Below are positions 34,070 to 40,740 of a DNA stretch of 40,844 bases, piece by piece. The position numbers and the translations under genes were made by a program. Within the stretch, counting starts at the first letter, position 1, and every line of letters begins with the position of its first letter. The notes under the pieces are model-generated. The model saw only the letters and a list, made by a program, of their open reading frames with translations. It was not told where the DNA came from and did no database searches. Location: the NCBI RefSeq assembly GCF_026929975.1, contig NZ_JANHOK010000007.1, positions 1 to 40,844 on the forward strand, read 5' to 3'. This stretch comes from Bartonella sp. F02 (GTDB lineage: Bacteria; Pseudomonadota; Alphaproteobacteria; Rhizobiales; Rhizobiaceae).

Positions 34070-35197
34070 TTAACCTTCTTGATCTGGTAACCTGTAACTG
34101 GTACTGCGTCCACCGCTGGAATTTTGAATAAAGATCCCTCGCTCTTTTAGATCTTGAATATCTCTGAGAGCTGTATCATTTGAACACTTAGCCAGCTTGG
34201 CGTATTTGGAAGTATTGATGAAGCCTTCAAAATCATCTTCAAGCATGCGGTTAATGATCAAACGCTGACGGTCATTCACCGACTTTTGATTAATGGTATC
34301 CCAGAGCTGTGCCTTGAACATGACTTTGCCGAGTGTCGTTTCAGCATTCATAATCGCTCGACCAAGACAATCCAAAAACCAAGCGAGCCAATCTGTTATA
34401 TCAAGTGTAGCTCTTTGCTGTTTTTCAAGTTGATTATAATAGTGTTTGCGTTCTGCCTCAATTTGCGATGACATACTATAAAAGCGATCTGCTTTACCAT
34501 CTGCACGAGCCAATACCATATCACTAATCGCTCTAGCAATTCGTCCATTACCGTCTTCAAAGGGGTGAATAGTTACAAACCATAGGTGAGCAATAGCTGC
34601 CTTAATGACAGGGTCAATGTCATTACCGTTGTTAAACCACGTAAGAAATCCCGCCATTTCTTTTTCCAGACGATCTGCGCTCGGCGCTTCAAAATGAATC
34701 TTTTCTTTACCTGTATAGCCGGAAACAACTTGCATAGAACCGGCCTCAACAGTCCGCCAACCGCCAACGATGATTTTATGCATACCATTACGCCCTGTTG
34801 GAAACAGCGTGGCATGCCAGTTAAACAAGCGATCTTTTGTCAATGGCTTAGAAAACTGCTGCGTGGCATCTAGCATCATTTCAACGACGCCTTCAACATC
34901 TCGGCTTGCTGAGACACGTCCAGCACTACCAATTCCAAGCCTGCGAGCAATTGATGATCTGACTTCTTCGAGATTCAGATTTTCACCTTCGATAGCTGAG
35001 GATTTTACAATGTCTTTCGTCAACGTGCTAAGACTAGCTTCACGCTTCAGTTGAAAGCCAAGCCTTTCCATGCGCCCAAGCAAAAAACCTTGACGATGGC
35101 GTATATCGACCAATTTGGAGGCAAACACTCCCACATCCCATGTAAACTTTGGCCAGTTTTTATGTTCATGAATCCACATATTCTTCACCTTAATCAC
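34070..35197 (-). CDS. Fic-family AMP-transferase with complete active site
   Basis: 375 aa. The FIC motif is canonical: HPFEDGNGRIAR from residue 211, with catalytic His, acidic residue and Arg. An inhibitory motif SSAIEG lies at residues 66–71, in the N-terminal helix, so this is a class II Fic protein that restrains itself and needs no separate antitoxin. The last ~80 residues (INTSKYAKLAKCSNDTALRD, IQDLKERGIFIQNSSGGRS) form a winged helix that probably binds its own promoter. No BID domain, so it is not an effector of the T4SS here. Likely target: a bacterial protein, unknown. It contrasts with the three degraded FIC effectors. Confidence 0.88.
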   Translation of the reverse strand: MIKVKNMWIHEHKNWPKFTWDVGVFASKLVDIRHRQGFLLGRMERLGFQLKREASLSTLTKDIVKSSAIEGENLNLEEVRSSIARRLGIGSAGRVSASRDVEGVVEMMLDATQQFSKPLTKDRLFNWHATLFPTGRNGMHKIIVGGWRTVEAGSMQVVSGYTGKEKIHFEAPSADRLEKEMAGFLTWFNNGNDIDPVIKAAIAHLWFVTIHPFEDGNGRIARAISDMVLARADGKADRFYSMSSQIEAERKHYYNQLEKQQRATLDITDWLAWFLDCLGRAIMNAETTLGKVMFKAQLWDTINQKSVNDRQRLIINRMLEDDFEGFINTSKYAKLAKCSNDTALRDIQDLKERGIFIQNSSGGRSTSYRLPDQEG

Positions 35198-35293
35198 CGC
35201 ATTACTTAAGGTGATTATAGGTGTTATTCACCGCAAAGCAAGATAATTCACCGTATATTATGCGGCGATTAAGGTTTCTATTCACCGCAAAGC
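35185..35293 (-). promoter_or_regulatory. fic promoter with repeated operator words
   Basis: TCACCTTAA (35185–35193) and TTAAGGTGA (35206–35214) form an inverted repeat over the fic start codon. TATTCACCGCAAAGC occurs twice (35225–35239, 35279–35293), with a partial copy at 35247. The C-terminal winged helix of the Fic protein is a natural candidate to bind these. Confidence 0.6.
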
Positions 35294-35316
35294 TATCTCA
35301 TGAACTTTACACGGCT

Positions 35317-35466
35317 TTAGTTTTTTTGAATATTTACGCGTGGATCACCTAGCCATGGCGTTTAAAAAATAGAGTGACTTGAACCGTTGTTCCGTGGCTC
35401 TCCAAAGAAATAAGGATACACAGCCAATAAATCCGAAAACTTGATGTTTTTTGGTGATGATTTCAT
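35317..35466 (-). pseudogene. hicA: Broken hicA copy
   Basis: The reverse strand from ATG 35466 reads MKSSPKNIKFSDLLAVYPYF, then FGEPRNNGSSHSIF followed by TAA (35362–35364) where the intact gene at 24548 has Glu. It continues TPWLGDPRVNIQKN and stops. The 3' third and the whole of hicB are missing. Position relative to the resolvase is the same as in the intact copy. Confidence 0.85.
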
Positions 35467-35575
35467 CAAGTTGACTGTTTTTTCAATTTTCTTGCTCACA
35501 ATTTAAAATAATATCATTATTGATAATAATTAAATTGTTTATAAAACAAGTAGAGGATATTTGTTGCACTACATA
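35467..35575. other. Gap between resolvase and broken hicA
   Basis: Corresponds to the 24464–24547 gap of the sister module. No gene. Confidence 0.4.
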
Positions 35576-36208
35576 TTATGTAGGTTTATTGGTCTTTTTC
35601 TGTTGAGCCATGGCCCACACGCGTTTAACTTGACTTTCACTACATCCAGCTAATTTTGCCGTTTTCTTTATACTGTGCCCTGCGGTACGTAAGGCCACAA
35701 TTCGATCGTGCATAGCGTAGTCGGTTTTTCGACCAGTATATTTGCCGGCTTTTTTTGCCAACTCTATCCCTTGGCGTAACCTTTCTCGTCGATCTTCGTA
35801 ATCATCGCGAGCCATCTGTAAAGCTAACTTTAAAAGCATATCTTGAACAGATTCCAAAACAATTTTGGTAGTACCATCAGTATCGGCAGCCAATTCAGAT
35901 AAATCGATCACACCAGGCACCGATAACCGTCCACCACGTTCTCGAATTGAGGCAATCAGACGTTCCGCCTCTGGTAACGGCAAACGCGAAATGCGGTCAA
36001 TTTTTTCAGCAACAATAACATCACCCGGTTGCAGATCCGCAATCAAGCGCAACAGCTCAGGTCGATTAGCACTCGCACCTGATGCTTTTTCACGATAAAC
36101 GCCAGCGATGTAAAAACCTGCCGCCTTAGCCTCTTCAATAATGCTAGCTTGCCTCGTCAAATCCTGTTCATCGGTGCTAACACGCATATACACCCTAGCA
36201 ATCTTCAT
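35576..36208 (-). CDS. Serine recombinase (resolvase)
   Basis: 210 aa. The N-terminus MKIARVYMRVSTDEQDLTRQ carries the catalytic Ser11 with Arg9. Further catalytic-domain features are GASANRPELLRLIADLQPGD and AEKIDRISRLP. The long helix is followed by a C-terminal helix-turn-helix (HSIKKTAKLAGCSESQVKRV). Resolvases cut and rejoin DNA at a res site, here probably the inverted repeat 13–37 bases upstream. The likely use is resolving plasmid multimers or cointegrates. A copy with an internal deletion is at 24233–24463. Confidence 0.9.
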   Translation of the reverse strand: MKIARVYMRVSTDEQDLTRQASIIEEAKAAGFYIAGVYREKASGASANRPELLRLIADLQPGDVIVAEKIDRISRLPLPEAERLIASIRERGGRLSVPGVIDLSELAADTDGTTKIVLESVQDMLLKLALQMARDDYEDRRERLRQGIELAKKAGKYTGRKTDYAMHDRIVALRTAGHSIKKTAKLAGCSESQVKRVWAMAQQKKTNKPT

Positions 36209-36220
36209 GACATTCTCCTA

Positions 36221-36245
36221 GTTAATTTGGGTAACCCAAATGAAC
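36221..36245. promoter_or_regulatory. Resolvase operator / res-like inverted repeat, copy 2
   Basis: GTTAATTTGGGT and ACCCAAATGAAC are reverse complements with one mismatch around a single base. Same place and sequence family as 24194–24219. Confidence 0.65.
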
Positions 36246-36337
36246 TATTTTGTTGTTTATAGCTAAAAATAAAATTAGCCAAGTCTATTTGTCTATAGTC
36301 TTTTTAACTGGTCAAAACGACCTAGAACTTACATGAA

Positions 36338-36398
36338 AAATGCTTGATAAGCATCCCTTTTCAAATTTTCATCAAACCCTAATTTGTATTGTGCTCAT
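36338..36398 (-). pseudogene. relB: 5' fragment of a relB gene
   Basis: Reverse strand reads MSTIQIRV and then a stop caused by one extra T compared with the intact relB at 40407. About 60 bases of coding similarity plus ~20 bases of leader (CTATTTTTCC) remain. The 5' leader region continues to about 36440. The toxin gene is absent. From there to 36545 I see only the ribosome site of the next gene. Confidence 0.75.
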
Positions 36399-36545
36399 CT
36401 CTATTTTTCCTGCATAATGTAACTACACTTGTAATATCAACTGATAATCTTACTGAGATGAGGGTGTGTTATATAGATGTTAAAGATTGCTCAGATTCAG
36501 TTCTTAAATTAATATAAGAATATACACCAAGATAAGGAGACTACC

Positions 36546-36821
36546 ATGAAAAATAAATTACCAAAGAGTTATATGACTGATGATGAACGTGAGGAATTGC
36601 GAGTAGGTGGATTAGATCAAGAGTGTATTTATCTTTCTGAATCAGAAGCGGCTGATCGTGTTGGTGACGAGAGAGCAGCGTGGGAATGGTTAGCTATGAC
36701 GGAGCCACCAGCTCATACGCTTTTATTTCTTAAACATAGGTGTGGAGCACAATTTATTCGTGATATGGGGTTTAATACCAAGAATGCCGATGAAGAATAT
36801 GGTCCAGATTGGCTTAAATAA
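36546..36821 (+). CDS. Hypothetical 91-aa protein, conserved in a second decayed copy
   Basis: AAGGAG lies 7 bases before ATG 36546. The product is acidic: KNKLPKSYMTDDEREELRVG at the start, an EAADRVGDERAAWEWLAM helix and the end GAQFIRDMGFNTKNADEEYG. I do not recognise a family. A relic of its last third is at 20628–20725, so it is a real gene of this plasmid pool. Its 3' half overlaps, antisense, the out-of-family end of the truncated traC frame. Confidence 0.6.
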   Translation: MKNKLPKSYMTDDEREELRVGGLDQECIYLSESEAADRVGDERAAWEWLAMTEPPAHTLLFLKHRCGAQFIRDMGFNTKNADEEYGPDWLK

Positions 36822-37432
36822 AACCGTTGCATAATAACCCGCTGCATCTGCAAACTGACTTTATTGGGAAGATAGATACTATCTGTAGCCAATTTATAAA
36901 AAGCTTTGTTATCTTCTCCATGTCGAATGATTACGCCAGAATTTTTGATAATATTCTCTGCGCGTTCAATTGGATTCCAATCTGGAATCTTAACCTCTAG
37001 AGCGGGAAGATCATCAATCTGCTCAGCATTAAAAACCGTAGAAATAAACACCAAAGGACGTGAAAGCCTTAAGGTTTCTTTAATTTGAATACCTTGAGAA
37101 TCCTTCACGGGATTTCCATTTTCATCAACCTTGTTTTGTTCTTTGCTGAATTGCCAATACTTAATCAACGTGCCTTTCTCACCTCGACGAACCTGAGCGC
37201 CTATTGTCTTGGCTTGCTTATATGTCATCCAGCGTGAATCAGCGCGATTCTGCGACATCAAGTGTAATGCATTGACTCCTTTATAACGATTACCCGTTAT
37301 GGGATTCATCGGCATATTGCTACCCACTGATCCTGCTTTCCATGGTATTTGCCATGGCGCTGTACCGGCTTTAATTTGTTTAATAAGGTTTTTGGCAACA
37401 ATTTCTGAAAATAATTCTTTTTTGCTGATCAT
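36713..37432 (-). pseudogene. traC: Truncated TraC/ArdC N-terminal domain
   Basis: From ATG 37432 (GGGAAGGG just upstream) the product reads MISKKELFSEIVAKNLIKQI, then GTAPWQIPWKAG, PMNPITGNRYKGVNALHL and RGEKGTLIKYWQF: the ArdC-like N-terminal domain found in plasmid TraC primases and antirestriction proteins. It runs to about 36830 (YKLATDSIYLPNK), just where the metal-binding HELGHW motif would follow, then enters sequence antisense to the 36546 gene. The primase part is gone. An upstream in-frame ATG at 37468 overlaps the preceding gene. It may bind single-stranded DNA still, but this is a broken gene. Confidence 0.75.
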
Positions 37433-37460
37433 GTCATACCCTTCCCCGCGATTGAGACGA

Positions 37461-37676
37461 TCATTCATTCAATAGATCTATAACTCCTTCAAAAGCATCT
37501 TCCTCAGACAATGCATCCTCAGCAAACGCTCCAAGTCTTTCTGCTTCATCGGGATCACATTCTACTTTCAATCCTGGTGTCATAAGTGCTTTCATTTTTT
37601 CATTCAGCACCTCATCAGCATATTTTTGTTCATTAGAGATCGTTTCATCAAAGTTGATGGCGTTGTGTTTTGTCAT
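37461..37676 (-). CDS. Small acidic protein in the tra operon
   Basis: 71 aa, MTKHNAINFDETISNEQKYA at the start and a highly acidic end. No family recognised. It lies between traF and traC, where IncP plasmids have traE and traD, and its end overlaps the longer traC frame, so it may be a TraD-like or accessory transfer protein. A weak ribosome site (GGGGAG near 37688) precedes it. Confidence 0.5.
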   Translation of the reverse strand: MTKHNAINFDETISNEQKYADEVLNEKMKALMTPGLKVECDPDEAERLGAFAEDALSEEDAFEGVIDLLNE

Positions 37677-37758
37677 AATTTTACTCCCCTAGTTAATATT
37701 GCTGTTCTAACAATAATTAATTTTTGTAATAAAAATCTCATGTATTATTTTCTCTTAC

Positions 37759-38295
37759 TTACCAAGTGATAAGCGGACGAATGACTGTCTTAATCTGAGA
37801 GCGATTAATTGGCCCAAAGTAGCGACCATCAAAAGATAGGTCATTAATATCTGACATGAGAAGAAGTTCGGAATCGTCCAGTGTATAATTATTGACTTGA
37901 TAACGTGGTAGTGACCTGCCATTTTCGTCGGCTATGTATAACTTGCTATGCGGCAATAGATGCCCATTAACAAGGATTCCATTTGGTGTTACAGTTAAAA
38001 TATCCTCTTTAGCGGCTACAACTTTCTTCATCATATAACCATAACCACCAGAGCAAAATCCACTAGCTATATAACCCCATTCCTTAGCAAGGGCAAACAC
38101 GCTCACTGGTGGCGGACAAAACATAACATAAGAGCCCTTTTCGATTGGGTCTTTGCTTGCCCAGTAAATTCCAACTGGAATACTGGGTGTCGTATTAACA
38201 CGAATACCAATAATACTCAAAATAACACCAAGCCCAAAAATCAAGAAACAAGCAACAGCTACACCAATTGTAAACCGTTTAAGAATGTGATTCAT
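37759..38295 (-). CDS. traF: TraF-like conjugative signal peptidase
   Basis: 178 aa. One N-terminal membrane segment (about 9–31), then the catalytic region TTPSIPVGIYW with Ser38, a Cys-rich insertion and the Lys pair at 90–91 (YMMKKVVAAKED), as in S26-type TraF. In RP4 TraF processes and circularises the TrbC pilin. TrbC is not present in this window, so its substrate is missing or elsewhere. It overlaps the traG remnant by 4 bases (ATGA), the normal IncP order traG–traF. Confidence 0.9.
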   Translation of the reverse strand: MNHILKRFTIGVAVACFLIFGLGVILSIIGIRVNTTPSIPVGIYWASKDPIEKGSYVMFCPPPVSVFALAKEWGYIASGFCSGGYGYMMKKVVAAKEDILTVTPNGILVNGHLLPHSKLYIADENGRSLPRYQVNNYTLDDSELLLMSDINDLSFDGRYFGPINRSQIKTVIRPLITW

Positions 38296-38587
38296 ATTGT
38301 AACCATATCCGTATCATCTTGTACGATACGCAATTTATCGCTTTGCTTCGGCGCTTGAACGTCAGCACGCGCCTGAAACACGGGATCTTTAAAATAAAGC
38401 AGTTGCTTGCCGTAAATCGCTGGATAACCAGTAACATAAATTACCATATCTCCAGTTTGTTCGATTCCACCATCAGCATTCTTACGAGGTCCTGGCATAC
38501 GCAAACATTCATCAAGAGTTAGCAATGGACGTTGCACTTCTTGAATAGTGCGGGATACTTGGCCAAGCATAGTTGCAAATACCGACC
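38292..38587 (-). pseudogene. traG: C-terminal remnant of TraG coupling protein
   Basis: The frame gives MLGQVSRTIQEVQRPLLTLD, ECLRMPGPRKNADGG and GDMVIYVTGYPAIYGKQLLY, the last ~95 residues of RP4-type TraG. Everything upstream, including Walker motifs and membrane segments, is missing. It is joined directly to traJ in another frame; the traJ product now ends in an out-of-frame reading of this DNA. Confidence 0.85.
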
Positions 38588-38887
38588 TAACAACTCTTGA
38601 ATAGTTTCCTTACCAAACTGTGCCGTTCGTTTATCGTTGGTGAGCCAAAGCTTCAGCAATCCACCAAGGCGACCAAGATCACCATTGATGCGTGCTAGCT
38701 CACGAACTTGTTCATAATCAACCACTCCAGTAATGCGATAACCTTGTCCGACATCTCGCAAATAACGCGCTACACTCACTCCCGCTTGTCTTGCTTGGCG
38801 TTCAATTACCTCTTTTCCCTCTGGAAAAACAGGAACTCGCAAATGCTGTTGCCGTTTACGGATCATTTGCTCATCGGATTGTTTCAT
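38519..38887 (-). CDS. traJ: TraJ-like oriT-binding relaxosome protein, 3' end replaced
   Basis: 122 aa, close to RP4 TraJ in the core: FPEGKEVIERQARQAGVSVA, VGQGYRITGVVDYEQVRELA, RINGDLGRLGGLLKLWLTND. TraJ binds the inverted repeat next to nic and recruits the TraI relaxase. After TIQELLG (about residue 101) the last ~20 residues come from traG DNA read out of frame, so the native C-terminus is lost; the broken copy at 1593 still shows it. The join implies loss of traI, traH and most of traG. The oriT lies 88 bases upstream, as in RP4. Confidence 0.85.
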   Translation of the reverse strand: MKQSDEQMIRKRQQHLRVPVFPEGKEVIERQARQAGVSVARYLRDVGQGYRITGVVDYEQVRELARINGDLGRLGGLLKLWLTNDKRTAQFGKETIQELLGRYLQLCLAKYPALFKKCNVHC

Positions 38888-38923
38888 TGTTCAACCTCAT
38901 GATCTTATCAACGGTAGTCGGTT

Positions 38924-39010
38924 AATCTCGTAGAGCAGGATATTTATTGAGCACTTTAAGTGCGAATAAAAAATGTGAAGTTAGCTAACTTCACCCATCC
39001 TGCCCTTCTT
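38924..39010 (+). other. oriT: IncP-like origin of transfer (oriT)
   Basis: TTCACCCATCCTGCCC (38991–39006) closely matches the RP4 nick region TTCACCTATCCTG|C, so nicking is expected on the plus strand between 39002 and 39003. Next to it is a perfect 20-bp palindrome GTGAAGTTAGCTAACTTCAC (38975–38994), in the place of the TraJ-binding repeat. Further on, GCACTTTAAGTGC (38951–38963) and ATCCTGCTCTACGAG (reverse strand, to about 38924) also follow the RP4 oriT order. It is flanked by traJ and traK as in RP4. No relaxase gene is in the window. Confidence 0.9.
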
Positions 39011-39307
39011 AACTGATCGTTAAAATAATCAGTTTTGATACCATAGGAAATATATATTATATATATCAATATTACTACTAATTTATAGCAATAATTATTC
39101 ATTTTAATGCAGCAACTGCTCAAAAAACAATCTATTGAAAATATCGTTATTCGTATATATTATATAGTAAATGTACAGTTATTGTGCAGTAATAATGTAA
39201 AAGCATAATTTATTCGCATTTAATGTACAATAACTGCGCAATTATTGCGTATAATCGATTATAACTGTGCATTTGTAGTACAATTACTTGACTATGGATT
39301 AATAATA
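39011..39307. promoter_or_regulatory. traK leader with repeats
   Basis: A 22-base element TGTACArTwAyTGyGCArTw occurs at 39172–39193 and 39224–39245, and a palindrome TATAATCGATTATA at 39250–39263. RP4 TraK binds DNA on this side of oriT, so these are candidate TraK sites or traK operators. The rest is AT-rich without genes. Confidence 0.5.
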
Positions 39308-39658
39308 ATGACAAAAAAATACATCGAACAATTAGCGGAATGGGTAAAAGAACACGAAACATCCAGAATAAGGAAAGGTAAAAGTTTAGTTGCATTCTTG
39401 GCAGTAAAAGCTGATGTGAAAGAAGCTATGGATGCGGGATATTCACTAAAAACAATATGGGAGCATATGCATGAGTCAGGAAAAATTCCATGCAGATATG
39501 AAACCTTTCTTAAATATGTTGGTCAGTATATCAAGAACATGGAACCATTGAATCCATCAGAAAAGATAAAAAAAGATAGAAAACCAACTCAAAATAATTC
39601 CCCTAATGTTAGTGGCTTTGTATTTAATGCTACTCCGAAAAAAGAGGATTTAATTTAA
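39308..39658 (+). CDS. traK: TraK-like oriT-binding protein
   Basis: 116 aa from ATG 39308; a longer frame from 39245 lacks a ribosome site. The body reads TKKYIEQLAEWVKEHETSRI, then LVAFLAVKADVKEAMDAGYS, LKTIWEHMHESGKIPCRYET and the end FVFNATPKKEDLI, a pattern close to RP4 TraK. TraK wraps DNA near oriT in the relaxosome. Its stop shares a base with the start of the broken traL. Confidence 0.9.
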   Translation: MTKKYIEQLAEWVKEHETSRIRKGKSLVAFLAVKADVKEAMDAGYSLKTIWEHMHESGKIPCRYETFLKYVGQYIKNMEPLNPSEKIKKDRKPTQNNSPNVSGFVFNATPKKEDLI

Positions 39659-40064
39659 TGGCTAAAGTTCATATGATTTTGCAAGGAAAAGGTGGTGTTG
39701 GAAAATCCATGATTGCCGCAATACTTGCACAATACAAAGCAAGTAAAAAACATATGCCACTTTGCATTGATACGGATCCGGTCAATGCAACATTTGAAGG
39801 ATACAAAGCTCTCAATGTCCAATGAATTAATATTATGGATGGTGACGAAATTAATACCCGTAATTTTGATGCCTTAATCGAAATTATCGCCTCAACTGAA
39901 AAGGAACTGATAAAGCTGTTGAAGCTGTAGAGCGCAAACTTGAAAAAGCGACTAACCTTCTCTTGTCTCCACTCTAAGACGCAAAACGTGTAGCAACGAT
40001 GAATATGCTAGCCAGCTGCATGGCAATTATTGCCGCAGGTCTAATTCTGTGGGCAGTCTTATAA
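39658..40064 (+). pseudogene. traL: traL fragment joined to traM fragment
   Basis: The start MAKVHMILQGKGGVGKSMIA is the TraL P-loop region, continuing CIDTDPVNATFEGYKALNV to TGA at 39823–39825, then readable in frame to about 39900. At about 39900 the sequence changes frame to DKAVEAVERKLEKATNLLLS, a stop (TAA 39975), and DAKRVATMNMLASCMAIIAA with a membrane helix, which looks like the end of TraM. So most of traL and traM are deleted and what remains carries nonsense codons. Confidence 0.75.
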
Positions 40065-40123
40065 AACATCCTATGTTTTTAAACGGAGAAGAATGTTTCA
40101 AATAACTATAAATTAATAAAGCT

Positions 40124-40417
40124 TCATTTCTGAATTCGAGCACTTGCTAATTCATAAACTTTTTTATCTTCACGTTTACCAACAGCAATAACCAAAATCA
40201 CGATTTCTTCATCTATTACTTGATAAATTAAACGAAAACCAGCAGAACGCAGCTTTATTTTATAACAACTGGCTAAATCACCATGTAAGCGTGCAGATTT
40301 AATATATGGATTATTTTGTAATTTCTGTAACTTCTTTTTAAACTGTTCTCGAATAGTTTTATCTATCTTTTTCCATTCATCTAGTGCCCGTTCATCAAAC
40401 TCAATATTAAAGATCAT
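40124..40417 (-). CDS. relE: RelE-like toxin
   Basis: 97 aa from ATG 40417, which overlaps the relB end by 11 bases; a longer frame upstream runs into relB. The sequence MIFNIEFDERALDEWKKIDK, then IREQFKKKLQKLQNNPYIKS, SCYKIKLRSAGFRLIYQVID and VILVIAVGKREDKKVYELAS is a standard RelE. RelE cuts mRNA on the ribosome. Key Lys/Arg residues of the family (KIKLR, GFR, GKRE) are present. Partner of relB directly upstream. Confidence 0.92.
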   Translation of the reverse strand: MIFNIEFDERALDEWKKIDKTIREQFKKKLQKLQNNPYIKSARLHGDLASCYKIKLRSAGFRLIYQVIDEEIVILVIAVGKREDKKVYELASARIQK

Positions 40418-40661
40418 TGAGATCAACTTTAACACGCTTTGCTGGATTTTTAAGGCGGTGACGAACAATTTCTAAAATATCACTATCTTCATCGTTATTG
40501 CTTAACATAATAGAAACTTCTGAAAAAGGTAATTTTTTATTTTCTGCAACATAACGTAAAAACAAACGTAAAGCATCAGATGGTGATAGATTCAATTTTT
40601 CAAATGCTTGATAAGCATCCCTTTTCAAATTTTCATCAACCCTAATTTGTATTGTGCTCAT
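40407..40661 (-). CDS. relB: RelB/DinJ-like antitoxin
   Basis: 84 aa. N-terminal ribbon-helix-helix (STIQIRVDENLKRDAYQAFE, KLNLSPSDALRLFLRYV) and a C-terminal tail that would wrap RelE. It represses the operon and neutralises RelE. Putative operator upstream (40682–40712). A 5' fragment of a second relB is at 36338–36398. Confidence 0.9.
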   Translation of the reverse strand: MSTIQIRVDENLKRDAYQAFEKLNLSPSDALRLFLRYVAENKKLPFSEVSIMLSNNDEDSDILEIVRHRLKNPAKRVKVDLNDL

Positions 40662-40681
40662 CTCTATTTTTCCTTTATAGT

Positions 40682-40712
40682 GTAATTACGCAATTCAATA
40701 TATCGTAATTAC
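40682..40712 (-). promoter_or_regulatory. relBE operator candidates
   Basis: The palindrome GTAATTAC occurs at 40682–40689 and 40705–40712, 23 bp centre to centre, just upstream of relB. Paired short palindromes of this kind are bound by RHH antitoxins. Confidence 0.55.
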
Positions 40713-40740
40713 ATTTGTAATGCAATATAGTATTTTTTCT

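Noticed and set aside
38005-38025. Possible KorB operator (TTTAGCGGCTA) in traF
   Set aside because: The right half is imperfect and it lies inside coding sequence; no other match was seen near promoters.
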